This document shows, in pieces, positions 25,613-34,502 of a stretch of 64,000 bases of DNA. A program made the position numbers and the translations under genes. The notes below the pieces were generated by a model. The model was not told where the DNA came from. It was given only the letters and a program-made list of their open reading frames with translations, and made no database searches. The number at the start of each line of letters is the position of its first letter. Position 1 is the first letter of the stretch. The DNA comes from Bacillota bacterium (GTDB taxonomy: Bacteria > Bacillota > Clostridia > Lachnospirales > Lachnospiraceae), in contig JAEZGK010000103.1 of NCBI GenBank assembly GCA_023437365.1, positions 62,001 through 126,000 on the forward strand. The letters run 5' to 3'.

Positions 25613-27292
25613 CTATTTTGTTAACAACAGGTCGAAGTTTTCGAGTGCATCTGCAAGCTCCTTCAGGAATTTCGCACCAGGTGCTCCATCCACTGCACGG
25701 TGATCAATGGTTAGACACAAATTCATTGCCTTGTATGTTTTTATTTCACCATTTACTTCTTTTATTCTTGTTGTAATACCGTTTACACCAAGAATTCCTG
25801 TCTGAGGCGGATTAATAACCGGTGTGAAGCTTTCAATGCCAAAAGCACCTAAGTTACTGACGGTGAAGCTTGCTCCGGTTAATAGATCCGGACTAATACT
25901 ACCCTGCTGGCATTTTACAGCAAGTTCTTTTGCTTCTTTGGATAGCTCAGCGAGTGATTTCTTATTTGCATTAAAGATGGTAGGAACCATTAAACCACGA
26001 GGAGTATCAACTGCCATACCCAGATTAACATTGGTAAAGGTACGAAGAGTTGTATCATCAATTAAGTTCGCATTCAAATTCGGATAATTAGTAAGAACTC
26101 TGGTTACTGCATACAATACCATATCGTTTAAGGTGATATTCGGAAGTCCAAACTTTTCTCCATTCGCCTTTAACGTATTCCTCAGCGCATTCAGTTTTGT
26201 TGCATCAAAGGAATTCTGCAGGGTAAGCTGTGCCATTGTGCTTAAGGATTTCATCATTGATTTGGAAATCGCTTTTCTCACACCACTCAGTTTTTCATCC
26301 ATGTATTCTGCTTCATTTGCTTCTGATATTGGTGCAACAGGGGCTGTTTCTATTACTGCTTTATTTACAATTTCTTTCTGTGGAGCCTCTACTGTTACCG
26401 TTTCTTCACCGATTACCTTGCCACCCAAGCCTGTGCCAGGTCTGCTTTGAACATATACTCTGACATCCTTCTCAACTACACGTCCATAAGGGCCTGTCGG
26501 CGTTGCCAGGGTAGGATCTACACCGAAAGACTGCGCAACCATTTTTGCTCTTGGAGATACCTTTACATCAGAATTTGCTGTAGTAGATGCTGTCGGTGCA
26601 GCGCTCTGTGTTACAGGCTTTTCAGTGATAACGTCTGCCTGGACTGTTGCCCGGGAAGAGCTAGTTACAGCAGATCCGCCTATCACTTCATCACCCGGAT
26701 TACCTATTGCACATACCGGCTCCATAACCGGCACCTCATCGCCATCGAAATAGAAGACCTCCAAGATCTCTCCGTCCACTGTAGCTTCGCATTCAAAGGA
26801 TGCCTTGTCCGTTTCATAGGTAAAGAGGACGTCGCCAACGGCAACCTTATCGCCCTTTTTCTTTATCCATTCTGTTATGATACATTCTTCTACTGTGATA
26901 CCTGCCTTTGGCATCAACACATTCTCAGCTACGGGACCAGTATGTTTTGCAGCCACTATCGTCTGAGCCTTTGTAATTTCTTTTGGTTCTTCTGCCTTTG
27001 ATATCTCTGTTGGCTTGCTTTCACCTACTCCAGCGATACCAGAAACATCCTCACCATGCTTACCAACTGCACAAACCGGTACCATAACAGGTACTTCAGA
27101 ACCATCCTGGTAGAAGATTTCTAGGATTTCACCTTCTGCAGTGGATTCACATTCAAAGGTGGCTTTATCTGTTTCATATGAAAAAAGAATATCGCCAATT
27201 TTTACTGTATCGCCCTTTTTCTTTATCCATTCTGTTATAATACATTCTTCAACTGTGATACCTGCCTTTGGCATTAATACTTTTTCTGCCAT
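25613..27292 (-). CDS. E2 acyltransferase with two lipoyl domains
   Basis: The core of the 2-oxoacid-dehydrogenase-type complex, 559 residues. Two closely similar lipoyl domains carry the target lysines in ETDKATFE (Lys43) and ETDKASFE (Lys163). A flexible Ala/Thr/Ser linker is followed by an E3/E1-binding domain (KVSPRAKMVAQSFGVD, about 243-280) and the catalytic domain (about 330-559) with DHRAVDGAPGAKF (His531, Asp535). The frame is open to 27382, but GGAGG seven bases before the ATG at 27292 fixes the start at MAEKVLMPKAG. Family resemblance is to pyruvate/acetoin-type E2; the acyl group cannot be told from sequence by eye. Confidence 0.92.
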   Translation of the reverse strand: MAEKVLMPKAGITVEECIITEWIKKKGDTVKIGDILFSYETDKATFECESTAEGEILEIFYQDGSEVPVMVPVCAVGKHGEDVSGIAGVGESKPTEISKAEEPKEITKAQTIVAAKHTGPVAENVLMPKAGITVEECIITEWIKKKGDKVAVGDVLFTYETDKASFECEATVDGEILEVFYFDGDEVPVMEPVCAIGNPGDEVIGGSAVTSSSRATVQADVITEKPVTQSAAPTASTTANSDVKVSPRAKMVAQSFGVDPTLATPTGPYGRVVEKDVRVYVQSRPGTGLGGKVIGEETVTVEAPQKEIVNKAVIETAPVAPISEANEAEYMDEKLSGVRKAISKSMMKSLSTMAQLTLQNSFDATKLNALRNTLKANGEKFGLPNITLNDMVLYAVTRVLTNYPNLNANLIDDTTLRTFTNVNLGMAVDTPRGLMVPTIFNANKKSLAELSKEAKELAVKCQQGSISPDLLTGASFTVSNLGAFGIESFTPVINPPQTGILGVNGITTRIKEVNGEIKTYKAMNLCLTIDHRAVDGAPGAKFLKELADALENFDLLLTK

Positions 27293-27382
27293 ATTACGTC
27301 CTCCGTTACTATTTTTCAGAGAAGTATTTTCCCTTTTTTTCGCTCTATATTTAAAGTCTTCAGACTCCTGATTATCACACAT

Positions 27383-27411
27383 AATATAATGCGACTTTCA
27401 TCTTTTATTAA
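27383..27411 (-). promoter_or_regulatory. Possible sigma-A promoter for the E2-E3-E1-lplA genes
   Basis: On the minus strand TTAATA (411-406 of this kilobase) and TATATT (388-383) are 17 bp apart. It lies just downstream of the hairpin at 27425-27448, where a new start would be needed. The -35 match is only 4 of 6. Confidence 0.35.
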
Positions 27412-27424
27412 TCCTATAATAAAA

Positions 27425-27448
27425 CAAGCGCCCATAACTGAGCGCCTG
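27425..27448 (-). terminator. Terminator between livF and the E2 gene
   Basis: On the minus strand CAGGCGC (27448-27442) pairs with GCGCTTG (27431-27425), with one G-U pair and a ten-base loop, then TTTTATTATA. It suggests that the transporter genes and the lipoyl-complex genes are at least partly separate transcripts. Confidence 0.65.
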
Positions 27449-27502
27449 ATTTTATGACATCCTACTCAGGCCAGCTGAAAGCTTTCATTGTAAGCAGACT
27501 GT

Positions 27503-28225
27503 TTAATCAGCTATACCTAGATATGCTTTCTTAATACTTTCATCTTGGCTTAGTTCAATTGCAGGACCTTGCTTAACAATATTACCAATTTCCAGTACAT
27601 AGGCACGATTTGCAATCTTTAAAGCAGCATTTGCATTCTGCTCTACTAGAAGAATTGTAACACCGTCATTATTAATTTTTTGTATTGTAGCAAAAATATC
27701 CTTGATTACCAGAGGTGCAAGACCCATGGATGGTTCATCCAGCATCAACAGTTCCGGACCGCTCATCAGTGCACGGGCAACCGCTACCATCTGCTGCTCA
27801 CCACCGGAAAGAGTACCTGCATTCTGTTTTTCTCTTTCCAAAAGTCTTGGGAACAGGTTAAAACAGTAGTCCATTCTATCCTTAACTACTTTTTTATTCT
27901 TTTCTAAATAAGCACCCATCAATAGATTCTCTTTTACAGTCAACATCGGAAAAACCAGACGGCCTTCCAATACCTGATTCAGTTTCATACCAGCGATCTT
28001 ATGTGGCGCTAATTGATCAATTCGTTGACCTTGGAATGATATGGTACCTCCTGAATTTTTTCCAAGTAATCCGGATGTGCTTCGAAGCAGAGTAGTCTTT
28101 CCTGCACCGTTACTTCCTATGATTGTAACAATTTCTCCTTTGTAAACATCCAGTGATACTTTTTCTAATGCATGGATTTGACCATAGTGAAAATCCAGGT
28201 CTTTAATAGAAAGCATTGGTTCCAT
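27503..28225 (-). CDS. livF: Liv-type ABC transporter ATP-binding protein LivF
   Basis: One of the two ATPases of a branched-chain-amino-acid-type importer. Walker A GSNGAGKTTLLRS, the signature LSGGEQQMVAVARAL, Walker B ELLMLDEPSMGLAP and the switch His region (LLVEQNA) are intact. The frame extends back into livG, but GGAGGTG six bases before the ATG at 28225 (MEPMLSIKDL) gives 240 residues, typical for LivF. It is the last transporter gene, followed by a terminator. Confidence 0.93.
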   Translation of the reverse strand: MEPMLSIKDLDFHYGQIHALEKVSLDVYKGEIVTIIGSNGAGKTTLLRSTSGLLGKNSGGTISFQGQRIDQLAPHKIAGMKLNQVLEGRLVFPMLTVKENLLMGAYLEKNKKVVKDRMDYCFNLFPRLLEREKQNAGTLSGGEQQMVAVARALMSGPELLMLDEPSMGLAPLVIKDIFATIQKINNDGVTILLVEQNANAALKIANRAYVLEIGNIVKQGPAIELSQDESIKKAYLGIAD

Positions 28226-28226
28226 A

Positions 28227-28982
28227 TTATTCACCTCCACCAAGATAAGCTTCAATTACAACTGGGTCTGCCTGAACCTGCGCCGGGGTTCCTAAGGCAA
28301 TTCTCTTTCCATAGTTCAATACGCATATTCTGTCAGTAATCCCCATTACAAATTTCATGTCATGTTCTACTAAAAGAACCGTAATTCCATTTGCTCGAAT
28401 TCTTAAAACAAGGTCAGCCAGAGAGTTTTTCTCTGTAGGGTTCATACCTGCTGCAGGCTCATCCAAAATGATCAGCTGAGGATCACTTGCAAGTGCACGC
28501 GCAATTTCCAAAATTCGTTGTTCACCATAAGCCAAGGCACTGGAATCTACATTCTCTTTACCGGCGAGGCCAACAAATTCCAGAATACTTCGCGCTTTTT
28601 CTACAGCTGCCTTCTCCTCATTTCTATATTTACGTGTTCTAAGAATTGAATGGTAAAGGCCGCAGCTAAGTCTACAGTGCTGACCAACCAGAAGGTTCTC
28701 CAGTACTGTCATACTTCGAAACAGGTTTATATTCTGATAGGTTCTTGCAATTCCCAATTGATTCGTTTGGTACATGTCATTACCGTCAATTCGCTTACCG
28801 TTCAGCTCAACCGTTCCTGAGGTAGGTTTAAAGGTACCGCTGATCATATTGAAGGTAGTGGTTTTACCAGCGCCGTTTGGTCCAATCAAGCCAAATATTT
28901 CTCCTTTTTCTATTTCAAAGTTCAGGCTGTCGACTGCTTTCAGACCTGAAAAGTTAATTGTCAAATCAGTAACCTTAAGCAT
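28227..28982 (-). CDS. livG: Liv-type ABC transporter ATP-binding protein LivG
   Basis: The second ATPase, 251 residues. Walker A GPNGAGKTTTFNMISG, the alternative family signature LAYGEQRILEIARAL, Walker B LIILDEPAAGMNPTE and the H-loop VEHDMKFVM are intact. The AYGEQ variant and the ending (EAYLGGGE) are characteristic of LivG rather than LivF. One base separates its stop from the livF start, and livM is four bases upstream. Confidence 0.93.
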   Translation of the reverse strand: MLKVTDLTINFSGLKAVDSLNFEIEKGEIFGLIGPNGAGKTTTFNMISGTFKPTSGTVELNGKRIDGNDMYQTNQLGIARTYQNINLFRSMTVLENLLVGQHCRLSCGLYHSILRTRKYRNEEKAAVEKARSILEFVGLAGKENVDSSALAYGEQRILEIARALASDPQLIILDEPAAGMNPTEKNSLADLVLRIRANGITVLLVEHDMKFVMGITDRICVLNYGKRIALGTPAQVQADPVVIEAYLGGGE

Positions 28983-28985
28983 TCT

Positions 28986-30011
28986 TTACACCGCCTTTCT
29001 TCTATTTGTCAAACCAGAAAAAGTCTTTGAAAGACCAACAATACCCTGAGGCTGGAATTGAATAATTAATAACAGGATAATTCCATATATTAACATACGG
29101 TAGTCAGCAAGGGACTGAGAAGCCTCTTGAATAAACGTTATGATTGCAGCACCAAGAACCGGTCCAAACAGATTGCCACTTCCTCCAAATAAAAGCATCG
29201 TGATGAAAATAACGGATGTATTTTGAACGAAGGTATCAGGGCTGATAAAACCAATCATATGAGCGTATAAACCGCCTGCAAATCCAACATAGAATGCTGA
29301 TATTGCAAAGGACATAATTTTATACATTGCTACATTAACACCACAACCATTTGCAGCCAAACGATTTTCACGAATTGCAATGAGACCACGGCCTACTCTG
29401 GAATCTACTATATGAGTTTTTATTATAAGGAACAAAACTGCAAAGAATAGAACTAGGTAGTAATACAAAAATTTACTCTTAATCGTTGAAAAAGAAATTC
29501 CAAGAATTGTGACTGCAGGAACACTGGTAATACCAACACTTCCGTTTGTCAGCCATGAGAAGTTATTTGCAACCAGGTAAATAAGCTGATTAAATGCAAT
29601 AGTTAACATGGAGAGGAAATGGAATACAAGTTTGGAAGCTGGTATTGCCAAGAGAGCTCCTACTGCAGCAGCAATTAAGCCTACTATAAAAATACTGACG
29701 ATCGGAGGTAGCGTAACTCCAAACCATTTTCCAATACCCCATTTTGAATGAGTTAAAAGTACTGTGCCATAAGCTCCGATGCAGAAGAAACCTGCGTGCC
29801 CAAAGGAAATCTGTCCTGTATAACCAAATAAAATATCAAGACCACTTGTCGCAATGGTATAAATGCAAATCAAGCATAATAATACATATAAATATTTGCT
29901 GTCTTTTAAAATAAAATTATTTTTCATCATCAGAGGAATAAGAACAAGTAAAGCAACTATGATAACATATATAATTGCTTTTTTATTTTTTAAAATATTA
30001 CTTTTAGCCAT
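28986..30011 (-). CDS. livM: Liv-type ABC transporter permease LivM
   Basis: A 341-residue membrane protein with about ten hydrophobic segments and the LivM core GYTGQISFGHAGFFCIGAYG (about 65-84), then AIRENRLAANGCGVNV, the cytoplasmic loop that contacts the ATPase. It follows livH by 17 bp with GGAGG before the ATG. Liv-type systems are not restricted to amino acids; family members also carry amides, urea and aromatic acids, so this one need not import leucine. Confidence 0.92.
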   Translation of the reverse strand: MAKSNILKNKKAIIYVIIVALLVLIPLMMKNNFILKDSKYLYVLLCLICIYTIATSGLDILFGYTGQISFGHAGFFCIGAYGTVLLTHSKWGIGKWFGVTLPPIVSIFIVGLIAAAVGALLAIPASKLVFHFLSMLTIAFNQLIYLVANNFSWLTNGSVGITSVPAVTILGISFSTIKSKFLYYYLVLFFAVLFLIIKTHIVDSRVGRGLIAIRENRLAANGCGVNVAMYKIMSFAISAFYVGFAGGLYAHMIGFISPDTFVQNTSVIFITMLLFGGSGNLFGPVLGAAIITFIQEASQSLADYRMLIYGIILLLIIQFQPQGIVGLSKTFSGLTNRRKAV

Positions 30012-30028
30012 TCTCTTTTACCTCCGTA

Positions 30029-30907
30029 TTATTCATATACCTTTGCGTTAAAGATACCGGACGGCTTAAAAATCATAAATAATATCATGATACCGTACAC
30101 AAAAAACTCTTTATACACAGAAGAAACATATGCGCCTATAAAAGTCTCCAAAACACCTACAAACATAGCACCTATAATGGCGCCATAGATATTACCATAT
30201 CCACCGATAACTGCTCCCGCAAAGCTCTTCATGGATAACTGGTTTCCCAACTGATAAAATGCAGTCATCTTAGGCGCAATCAGTATACCGCCAAGGCAGG
30301 CAAGTGCACCTGCTATACCATAAGTGACACCTATTGTTCTATTTACATTGATACCCATACAGCTTGCTGCTGTTTTATTCTGTGCAGCGGCACGCATCGC
30401 AGTACCGAATTTTGTCTTATTTAAGAAAATTTGTAGAATAACCATAGCGCAAATTGCAACGATGATACAAAGTGCACTTTCTTTTCCAATACTAATAGAA
30501 CCAATTTTAATTGGTGACCCATCTTTGAAAATAGATGGGAAATAATGCTGGCGTGGATTCCAGATTAACATTGCAGCGTTTTCAACAATTATTGAAAGTG
30601 CAATTGTTGATAATACAACATATACATTTTTTGCTTTCTTTCTAACCAAGGATCGAATTACAAAACGTTCCATCATCCAGCCAACACAGAACATAATTAC
30701 TACAGCCAGAATTAATGAAATGATAAAAGGAAATTTCCACACACCGAAGAACTGGTATGCTAAAAATGCACCAAACATCAGTAAGTTTGCCTGTGTAAAG
30801 TTCATATAGCCAGATGCCTGATAAATCAGGCTGAATCCTAGGGAAAGCATACCATATGTACAGCCCAGTACCAGTCCGCCAACCAGTACACCGATTAATG
30901 TAGACAT
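30029..30907 (-). CDS. livH: Liv-type ABC transporter permease LivH
   Basis: A 292-residue membrane protein. GLVLGCTYGMLSLGFSLIYQ starts the first core helices, ASGYMNFTQANLLMFGAFLAY follows, and AAAQNKTAASCMGINV is the ATPase-contact loop. GGAGGG precedes the ATG. It is separated from the upstream binding-protein gene by 129 bp containing a hairpin, a common way to keep permease levels below those of the binding protein. Confidence 0.92.
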   Translation of the reverse strand: MSTLIGVLVGGLVLGCTYGMLSLGFSLIYQASGYMNFTQANLLMFGAFLAYQFFGVWKFPFIISLILAVVIMFCVGWMMERFVIRSLVRKKAKNVYVVLSTIALSIIVENAAMLIWNPRQHYFPSIFKDGSPIKIGSISIGKESALCIIVAICAMVILQIFLNKTKFGTAMRAAAQNKTAASCMGINVNRTIGVTYGIAGALACLGGILIAPKMTAFYQLGNQLSMKSFAGAVIGGYGNIYGAIIGAMFVGVLETFIGAYVSSVYKEFFVYGIMILFMIFKPSGIFNAKVYE

Positions 30908-30953
30908 AAATTTTACCCTCCAATTAACTTAGTACATAAGTTGAGTAAAGATA

Positions 30954-30990
30954 GACCGCAAGATATTCCCATAATTAATATATTGCGGTC
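30954..30990 (-). terminator. Hairpin between the binding-protein gene and livH, likely partial terminator
   Basis: GACCGCAA (30954-30961) and TTGCGGTC (30983-30990) form a perfect eight-pair stem with a 21-base loop. On the minus strand TATCTTTACT follows, a weak U-tract. Read-through would then set a lower level for the permeases and ATPases. Confidence 0.5.
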
Positions 30991-31036
30991 TTATCCTACT
31001 CACATTATATTAGATAATCATGAAATCTTCTTAACC

Positions 31037-32308
31037 TTATGGCTGATAGGTATCAACCGCATTGCTTTCAAGGAATTTGCTGAACGAAATATTTTTGCCT
31101 TCATGTGTAATATAAATCTGCTGTCCGCTTAAGCACTCACCGTTGTCATATGCAGTGAAGTCTGCAGAACCTGCTAAAATGTCAATCTTCATGTTCTTAA
31201 TTGTGTCTCTGACAGTTGCACCATCCTTCGTTCCAGCCTGCTGTACTGCAGTTAACAGAATATTTGTTGCATCCCAAGCTCTATAAGCTACATCAGATGC
31301 AGGCATTCTTCCGTATTCTTTTACATATGCTTCAAGGAATTCTTTTTCTGCATCAGAGTTAGCTTCTTCTGAAGAATCAGGAATGCAATGAGGTGCAAAG
31401 AATACAACACCGTTAGCACCATTACCAGCAACTTTTCTGATATCCGGTAAAGAGAAAGTCTCAGGTCCAAAAATATAGCCGTTATAACCCAGATCACGAA
31501 GCTGCTTAATCATTAAACAACCCTGTTCACCTTGAGCAAAGATAAGGACACCATTCGGATTTGTAGCTATAATAGAGGATAAGGTTCCTGTCCAGTCAGA
31601 TTCACCAACTACTGCCTGCTCTTGTGTAGTAAGTTCAATGGTAGATGTATTATCCAATACAGCTTTCACATTATTCCAAGCTGAAATATTTCCATCATCC
31701 TGGTATACTAATGCGCCTAATTTGGTAACGTTTAATTTTACCATTGCATCAACCAAAGGCTGAGCTCCACCACCATTGTTAGGAAGAGAACGGAACAGAT
31801 ATGTCCATCCCTGTTCTAACCATGCAGGGTTCATACCGGTACCAACTTCAGGTATTTGATTTGCTTCAACAATATCACCGGTTGCTTGAATGTTACCGGA
31901 CAACTGAGAAGCTATAAGACCATCAACGTGTTTTTCATCGATAAGATAAGAAACACCCTTTACTGCACCTTCTGTTGTAGATCCATCGTCATAGAATTCA
32001 AAACCAATTTTGCCGCCTAAGACTCCGCCTTTTTCGTTCCAAACTTTGATTGCTAACTGGATTGCTTCATAACCTGCTGTACCAGCTGTAGCTACACCTC
32101 CTGTAATACCGCCGTAATGGCCAACTACATAAGCATATTCGCCGTCTGTTGCCTTTGGATCCTCTGCTTTTTGATCTTCACTATTATCCTTTGCCTCAGT
32201 TGTGTTGTTTGAATCTGTTTTCTCATTTGTGTTGGTTTCTTTTGTACTACAAGCTGCAAGTGATCCCACCATAACCAACACCAGTAGTAAGCTAAGTACC
32301 TTCTTCAT
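31037..32308 (-). CDS. Liv-type substrate-binding lipoprotein
   Basis: The extracellular receptor of the importer, 423 residues. A lipoprotein signal peptide ends with the lipobox LAAC (Cys20), followed by an Asn/Glu/Lys/Asp-rich tether (about 21-55). The mature part is a type I periplasmic-binding-protein fold with GHYGGITGGVATAGTAGYEA, ASQLSGNIQATGDIVE and YRAWDATNILLTAV, as in LivJ/LivK-like receptors. The first-pocket G-G-x-T/S region that reads substrate backbones is altered (GGITGGVATAG), so the ligand is unclear. It lies between the second transaldolase and the permeases, tying transport to the sugar enzymes. Confidence 0.9.
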   Translation of the reverse strand: MKKVLSLLLVLVMVGSLAACSTKETNTNEKTDSNNTTEAKDNSEDQKAEDPKATDGEYAYVVGHYGGITGGVATAGTAGYEAIQLAIKVWNEKGGVLGGKIGFEFYDDGSTTEGAVKGVSYLIDEKHVDGLIASQLSGNIQATGDIVEANQIPEVGTGMNPAWLEQGWTYLFRSLPNNGGGAQPLVDAMVKLNVTKLGALVYQDDGNISAWNNVKAVLDNTSTIELTTQEQAVVGESDWTGTLSSIIATNPNGVLIFAQGEQGCLMIKQLRDLGYNGYIFGPETFSLPDIRKVAGNGANGVVFFAPHCIPDSSEEANSDAEKEFLEAYVKEYGRMPASDVAYRAWDATNILLTAVQQAGTKDGATVRDTIKNMKIDILAGSADFTAYDNGECLSGQQIYITHEGKNISFSKFLESNAVDTYQP

Positions 32309-32373
32309 TTTTGTAATCCTCCTATTAGTAATGTGTATCTATTATCTTGGTTTCCCAAAATAAACAAAAGTAA

Positions 32374-33429
32374 TTAAATCCACCGAGATGATTTTTTAGT
32401 TGAACCATAAACCTCAAGTGGAGCCCAGCCTGTCTCATTAAACTGAGATAACAGCTTTTGGGTAACGCCATAAGTAATAAATTCGTTTATTTTCAATCCA
32501 TCCGGTTCATAAGCACGAACAAATTCCGGAATTGTCATCAAACGTTCTATTACCTTAGGATCAATAGGATTGTAGATTCTTTCTTCTCTTACTGGATCTG
32601 CCTCAAGAATCATATCCTGTACTCTGGTGCTTATCGTAAAGGTTACTTTTCCTCCTGCCATCTCAGTCAGATGATATGCGCCACGAAGTCCTGCAGGCAT
32701 AATAACGGAGGTATAACCTTTTTCTTCAAATATTTTATAAGTTCTTTTCGCTACAGCCAAACCAGCCATAATAATGTCACTTTCGAATACATTTGCACGC
32801 ATATCTTTTGCAACATCACGGATATAGTCATCGAGACGGCCAACTTGCTGCACTACCAGACAAAGACCTGGTTTTATTCCATTTGCAATTGCTTTTTTCT
32901 TACCTTTCTCGTAAGCCTCTGCAACAGCAATTCCCTGTGCCACAGACACATTAATCGTTGCACAGATCGGAATACCTTCGGAGGCAATCTGTTCAATTAC
33001 ATCCACCCCCGCCCTGGTAGCCGGAAGCTTTACAGCTATATTTGGCGCCCAGCTATGTACTCTTCTTGCCTGTGCCAGCATTCCTTCATAATCTCCGGCA
33101 CGGGTAGGATTAAGTTGTCCTAAAGCGAGACCATGCTCGCCATTCGTAGCATCATATACATCCTTATAATAATCAGCCGCATAGGTAGCAACCAGCTTCA
33201 GTAATGCTTCTGCTCTTTCTTCAAATTCCAGATCCTGAGATACATTGTTTACCTTCCCTGACCAGAATTCCGGATTAGTCTGAAAAGTCCGATAAGTGAG
33301 AACCGGGTTAGTAGTAACTCCGAGTGCCCCTCTTTTTCTTGCCAATTCTATTTCATCCGGATTACCCGAATCATGCCACCATCTTGTTGGCGTACATTCA
33401 TTAATCCACTCTAAATATGTATTTGCCAT
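32374..33429 (-). CDS. Transaldolase-family protein (copy 2)
   Basis: A 351-residue class I aldolase-fold protein. NIAVKLPATRAG holds the Schiff-base lysine in the K-[LIM]-P-A-T context shared by transaldolases and fructose-6-phosphate aldolases. LGVTTNPVLTYR at the N-terminus is the conserved T-T-N-P substrate segment and CATINVSVAQ follows the lysine strand. Transaldolases move a dihydroxyacetone unit from a ketose to an aldehyde. GGAGG five bases before the ATG at 33429 fixes the start. It is a diverged paralogue of the gene upstream and much longer than FSA. The donor/acceptor could be non-phosphorylated or phosphate-like, as no kinase is encoded nearby. Confidence 0.85.
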   Translation of the reverse strand: MANTYLEWINECTPTRWWHDSGNPDEIELARKRGALGVTTNPVLTYRTFQTNPEFWSGKVNNVSQDLEFEERAEALLKLVATYAADYYKDVYDATNGEHGLALGQLNPTRAGDYEGMLAQARRVHSWAPNIAVKLPATRAGVDVIEQIASEGIPICATINVSVAQGIAVAEAYEKGKKKAIANGIKPGLCLVVQQVGRLDDYIRDVAKDMRANVFESDIIMAGLAVAKRTYKIFEEKGYTSVIMPAGLRGAYHLTEMAGGKVTFTISTRVQDMILEADPVREERIYNPIDPKVIERLMTIPEFVRAYEPDGLKINEFITYGVTQKLLSQFNETGWAPLEVYGSTKKSSRWI

Positions 33430-33450
33430 TCTGTCCTCCAAACTCTGTTC

Positions 33451-34470
33451 CTATAAATTTGCTAACGGATTCCATCCGCATTCACAGAACTGTGTTAATG
33501 TACGGTTTGTAGCACCGTATCCCATAAATTCATCGGTAGACAAACCATTTGGTTCATAAGCTTTCACAAATTCCGGCATTGTCTGAAGACGCTTAATAAT
33601 TGCAGGATTAACCGGATTATTAATTTTCTCTTCAAATACGTCTACATCTAAAAGCATGCTGGCAATCTTAGGTGCAATCGACATAATCATCTTAGCTCCG
33701 GCAAGCTCTTGTATATGATGAGCTCCACGACAGCCTGCAGGCATTAAGACACATTCATATTCTTTTTCATTGAATATCTCATATGCACGTTTGATACAAG
33801 CTAAGCCCGACCAGATAATGTCTTCTTCTGTACAGATTGCATCGGTGTCCTGCATAACATCACGAAGATAATCATCGGTTCTACCAACCATTAATACTGC
33901 TATACCAAGGCCCGGTTTAATTCCGTTTGCTCTTGCTCTTTCGATACCTCTCTGAAATGCAGCACCAAATGCCAATACCTGGGGAACAGTAAAGCTTACC
34001 GTAGCAGCTACATTCAAACCAAGTGCAGCACACTCTTCGTATGCCTTAAGTCCTGCTTTTGTTGCCGGCATTTTTATAACAATGTTTGGAGCCCAAGTTG
34101 CATAACGTTTTGCCTGCTCAATCATATATTCTGCTTTTCCAGGACACAGAGGGCTAGTCTGTGCGCAGCAGTAGCCTTTACCGAATGCTGATTGGAAAGG
34201 AGCTACTTTCTTTGCAATGTAAGTTGTAACGCCCTTCATATAAGCTTCAACTTTTGGGTCTCCTTTTAATGTAGGTTCAACCTTCCCCACATTTTCTTCC
34301 CAAAAAGCACGATTAGACTGAAGTGTGGCATTTATTAAAAATGGGTTTGTAGTAACACCTACTGCACCATTTCCCATTGCTTCGTCTAATTCTTGCATTG
34401 CTGCGCTGTCGTGCCAGTAAATAGACTGCGTTGAACTGGACATCCATTTTAAGAACTTATTATCTGCCAT
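33451..34470 (-). CDS. Transaldolase-family protein (copy 1)
   Basis: A 339-residue relative of the downstream gene: VGVTTNPFLINATLQ near the N-terminus, NIVIKMPATKAGLKAYEE with the Schiff-base lysine, AATVSFTVPQVLAFG, and a shared C-terminus (TMPEFVKAYEPNGL) that matches the paralogue (TIPEFVRAYEPDGL). The start is taken at the ATG at 34470 with AAGGAAG about eight bases upstream; the frame upstream overlaps the isomerase gene. Two adjacent, clearly diverged transaldolases suggest either two consecutive cleavage steps or a heteromer. Both lysines are present, so neither is an obvious pseudo-enzyme. Confidence 0.85.
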   Translation of the reverse strand: MADNKFLKWMSSSTQSIYWHDSAAMQELDEAMGNGAVGVTTNPFLINATLQSNRAFWEENVGKVEPTLKGDPKVEAYMKGVTTYIAKKVAPFQSAFGKGYCCAQTSPLCPGKAEYMIEQAKRYATWAPNIVIKMPATKAGLKAYEECAALGLNVAATVSFTVPQVLAFGAAFQRGIERARANGIKPGLGIAVLMVGRTDDYLRDVMQDTDAICTEEDIIWSGLACIKRAYEIFNEKEYECVLMPAGCRGAHHIQELAGAKMIMSIAPKIASMLLDVDVFEEKINNPVNPAIIKRLQTMPEFVKAYEPNGLSTDEFMGYGATNRTLTQFCECGWNPLANL

Positions 34471-34502
34471 TTTTTCATCTTCCTTTACTGTTATTATTGT
34501 TG

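Noticed and set aside
26447..27001. Plus-strand ORF of 184 codons
   Set aside because: It is antisense to the lipoyl domains and linker of E2. The cysteine-rich composition is a shadow-frame effect.
20727..27292. Assignment as an acetoin dehydrogenase operon
   Set aside because: E2-E3-E1 with lplA resembles aco operons, but no acetoin regulator (AcoR) is present and the upstream sugar genes suggest a different substrate. Sequence alone cannot decide.
27503..32308. Assignment as a leucine/isoleucine/valine importer
   Set aside because: Only the transporter family is certain. The receptor pocket region is altered and the genetic context is sugar metabolism.
32458..33123. Plus-strand ORF of 221 codons
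   Set aside because: It is antisense to a well-supported transaldolase gene and is rich in Cys, Tyr and Ser, as shadow frames often are.
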